DNA from: Clostridiales bacterium
Lineage (GTDB): Bacteria; Bacillota; Clostridia; Oscillospirales; CAG-272
Reading direction: 5' to 3'
Assembly: GCA_018370615.1 (NCBI GenBank)
Contig: JAGZAC010000076.1
Span: 1 to 7,314, forward strand
DNA: 7,314 nucleotides
Positions 6,376 to 7,314 of the stretch are shown in pieces (position 1 is the stretch's first letter; each line of letters begins with the position of its first letter). The notes beneath the pieces were generated by a model. It made no database searches and had not been told where the DNA came from. It was given only the letters and a program-made list of their open reading frames with translations. The translations under genes and the position numbers were made by a program.

Positions 6376-6405
6376 ATGGAGATATTCGGTATTCTCACCT
6401 TATGA
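6376..6405 (+). pseudogene. Nine-codon remnant resembling the start of a Na/Pi cotransporter
   Basis: A good ribosome binding site, AAAAGGAG (6362-6369), precedes ATG 6376, which reads MEIFGILTL and then TGA. From memory, Na/Pi cotransporter family proteins of Firmicutes often begin with a closely similar peptide (M-x-I-F-x-x-L-T-L followed by I-G-G-L). The match stops abruptly at the stop codon and AT-rich sequence follows. I infer a 5' stub left when the rest of the gene was deleted or replaced by the downstream surface-protein locus. Nine residues are too few to be certain; a leader peptide or chance are alternatives. Confidence 0.35.
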
Positions 6406-6435
6406 AAAAATTTTACATAAAAACGCAAAAATCTA

Positions 6436-6464
6436 TTGATTTTATCAGACGTTAGTTATATAAT
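6436..6464 (+). promoter_or_regulatory. Near-consensus sigma-A promoter of the surface-protein gene
   Basis: TTGATT (6436-6441) and TATAAT (6459-6464) are 17 bases apart, in AT-rich DNA and on the gene's strand. A direct repeat ATCTATTGA occurs at 6431-6439 and 6463-6471, overlapping the -35 and -10 boxes with a 32-base period. CAAAAT and ATTTTG form an inverted repeat at 6476-6493 just past the expected start point near 6471. Either could be a regulator site. The leader to ATG 6537 is about 65 bases. Confidence 0.8.
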
Positions 6465-6522
6465 CTATTGAGTATCAAAATGTACATATTTTGACGATTG
6501 TTACCAAAGAATTGGAAAACTC

Positions 6523-6599
6523 AGGAGGAAAAATCAATGAGCAAAGCTCGGAAGAAATGGTTATCATGTTTGCTTTCTTGTGCATGGTTTTTGCCATGA
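6523..6599 (+). other. Strong RBS and out-of-frame 20-codon signal-peptide leader
   Basis: AGGAGG (6523-6528) sits 8 bases before ATG 6537, the best translation start in the region. It reads MSKARKKWLSCLLSCAWFLP and stops at TGA 6597-6599. A basic n-region (KARKK) and the beginning of a hydrophobic core look like half of a signal peptide. The matching second half (MIPITVFA and the repeat protein) lies in another frame, needing a -1 shift between about 6561 and 6596. A T5 run is at 6588-6592. The TGA overlaps an in-frame ATG of the downstream frame (ATGA, 6596-6599). Confidence 0.75.
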
Positions 6600-7314
6600 T
6601 ACCTATAACAGTATTTGCTGTTGGCACAAATCCAAGCACTCTGACAACAGACATTGGAGAGAAGACCTTTACCGTAGGAGAAGCGACAGAGTTCACCTTT
6701 ACCACCACTGCCAATGGAGACGCAGGGAAGATGGTGACTGGCACTTCGAACTTTAGCGACCCGGAAGCAATCGAGAAGCTGGAGTATTACGAAGTAAACG
6801 ATGGAAATTGGTATGAGCTGACGGGAGACTTTGGGCCGACGGGCTTCCCGATGTCAGATGCAACCAGCAGATTCAGAGTAACCTTCAAGGAAGCAGGAGA
6901 GTACAGCTTTACCGCTTCTATGAAGGAAGTAGGAACAGAAGAGATTCTCTGCTCTACTGAAGTCAGCTTTACTGTGAATGATGAATATGTACAGAGCACC
7001 CTGACAACAGACATTGGAGAAAAGACCTTCACCGTAGGGGAAGCAACAGAGTTCACCTTTACCACCACTGCCAATGGAGACGCAGGGAAGATGGTAATTG
7101 GTACTTCCAACTTCAGCGACCCGGAAGCAATCGAGAAGCTGGAATATTACGAAGTAAACGATGGAAACTGGTATGAATTTTCTGGGGACTTTGGTTCTGA
7201 TATTGGCTTCCCGATGTCAGATGCCACAGCCAGATTCAGAGTGACCTTCAAGGAAGCAGGGGAGTATAGCTTTACCGCTTCTATGAAGGAAGTAGGAACA
7301 GAAGAAGTTCTCTG
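6557..7314 (+). CDS. Exported tandem-repeat surface protein, frame-shifted at the signal peptide, 3' end outside window
   Basis: The frame is open from ATG 6557 to the window end without a stop. It begins MVIMFAFLCMVFAMIPITVF, a hydrophobic segment ending in a likely signal peptidase site (TVFA before VG). Then come units of about 120 residues: unit 1 runs from residue 29 (LTTDIGEKTFTVGE), and unit 2 starts at 7001. Each unit is threonine-rich and beta-strand-like, with FRVTFKEAGEYSFTASM near its end, suggesting an extracellular Ig-like sandwich. I recognise no named family and no catalytic motif. ATG 6557 lacks a well-spaced ribosome binding site and a basic n-region; both are supplied by the other-frame start at 6537. 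The likely original start is therefore 6537, with one base lost between. It is either a recently broken gene, a recoding or phase-switch event, or a sequence error. Attachment to the wall would be decided by the unseen C-terminus. Confidence 0.7.
   Translation, partial: MVIMFAFLCMVFAMIPITVFAVGTNPSTLTTDIGEKTFTVGEATEFTFTTTANGDAGKMVTGTSNFSDPEAIEKLEYYEVNDGNWYELTGDFGPTGFPMSDATSRFRVTFKEAGEYSFTASMKEVGTEEILCSTEVSFTVNDEYVQSTLTTDIGEKTFTVGEATEFTFTTTANGDAGKMVIGTSNFSDPEAIEKLEYYEVNDGNWYEFSGDFGSDIGFPMSDATARFRVTFKEAGEYSFTASMKEVGTEEVL
6641..7314 (+). repeat. Tandem ~360-bp coding repeat (two units, second incomplete)
   Basis: Unit 1 (6641-7000) and unit 2 (7001 to beyond 7314) align at a 360-base offset, rising to 363 after an in-frame insertion in unit 2 (GDFGPTGFP against GDFGSDIGFP). 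In the first 177 aligned bases I count 12 differences; 11 are synonymous and one changes Thr to Ile. The pattern shows duplication followed by selection on the protein sequence. More units may follow past the window edge. Confidence 0.9.

Noticed and set aside
6475..7110. Minus-strand open frames (6475-6744 and 6787-7110) over the repeat protein
   Set aside because: They have near-identical peptides because they mirror the tandem repeat; the + frame is open throughout, has a promoter and a signal peptide, and shows synonymous constraint.
6596..7314. Reinitiation at ATG 6596 (ATGA overlap with the leader stop) as the main start
   Set aside because: It would remove most of the hydrophobic signal segment and yield a cytosolic repeat protein; possible but less likely than a lost base.

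Overview
The window looks like chromosome from a Gram-positive anaerobe of the class Clostridia, probably a gut Oscillospiraceae-type organism. The reasons are the fused IspH-ribosomal protein S1 gene (a clostridial arrangement), strong AGGAGG-type ribosome binding sites, near-consensus sigma-A promoters, moderate GC content, and GC-rich palindromic intergenic repeats of a kind I associate with that family. The species cannot be fixed from the sequence alone.

Layout. Bases 1-330 hold no gene, only a cluster of short palindromic repeat units in alternating orientation. A consensus promoter at 346-374 then drives a MurR/RpiR-type regulator (447-1331). The regulator overlaps by one base a HI0933/YhiN-family FAD flavoprotein (1331-2644). 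The last 23 codons and the stop of that flavoprotein lie inside another copy of the same repeat, and the repeat cluster continues to about 2779. Next comes a tight housekeeping operon on the + strand: cmk (2835-3518), plsC (3551-4177) and ispH-rpsA (4174-6249, overlapping plsC by 4 bases). It ends at a strong rho-independent terminator (6293-6329).

Past the terminator the character changes to AT-rich, accessory-looking DNA. There is a nine-codon reading frame with a good ribosome binding site that resembles the start of a Na/Pi cotransporter (possible remnant, 6376-6405). A second near-consensus promoter (6436-6464) is followed by an exported protein built from about 120-residue tandem repeats, which runs off the window end. 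The start with the strong ribosome binding site (6537) is out of frame with the repeats; a one-base shift inside the signal peptide is needed to join them.

Functionally, the core supplies CMP/dCMP phosphorylation, phosphatidic acid synthesis, the last step of the MEP isoprenoid pathway, and mRNA-binding protein S1. The regulator probably senses a phosphosugar through its SIS domain, but its targets are not visible here. I see no CRISPR array, tRNA, rRNA, transposase or recognisable defence system. The most noteworthy signals are the covarying repeat family and its capture as protein C-terminus, a possible internal start that would make free S1, and the frame-shifted signal peptide with its evolving tandem repeats.
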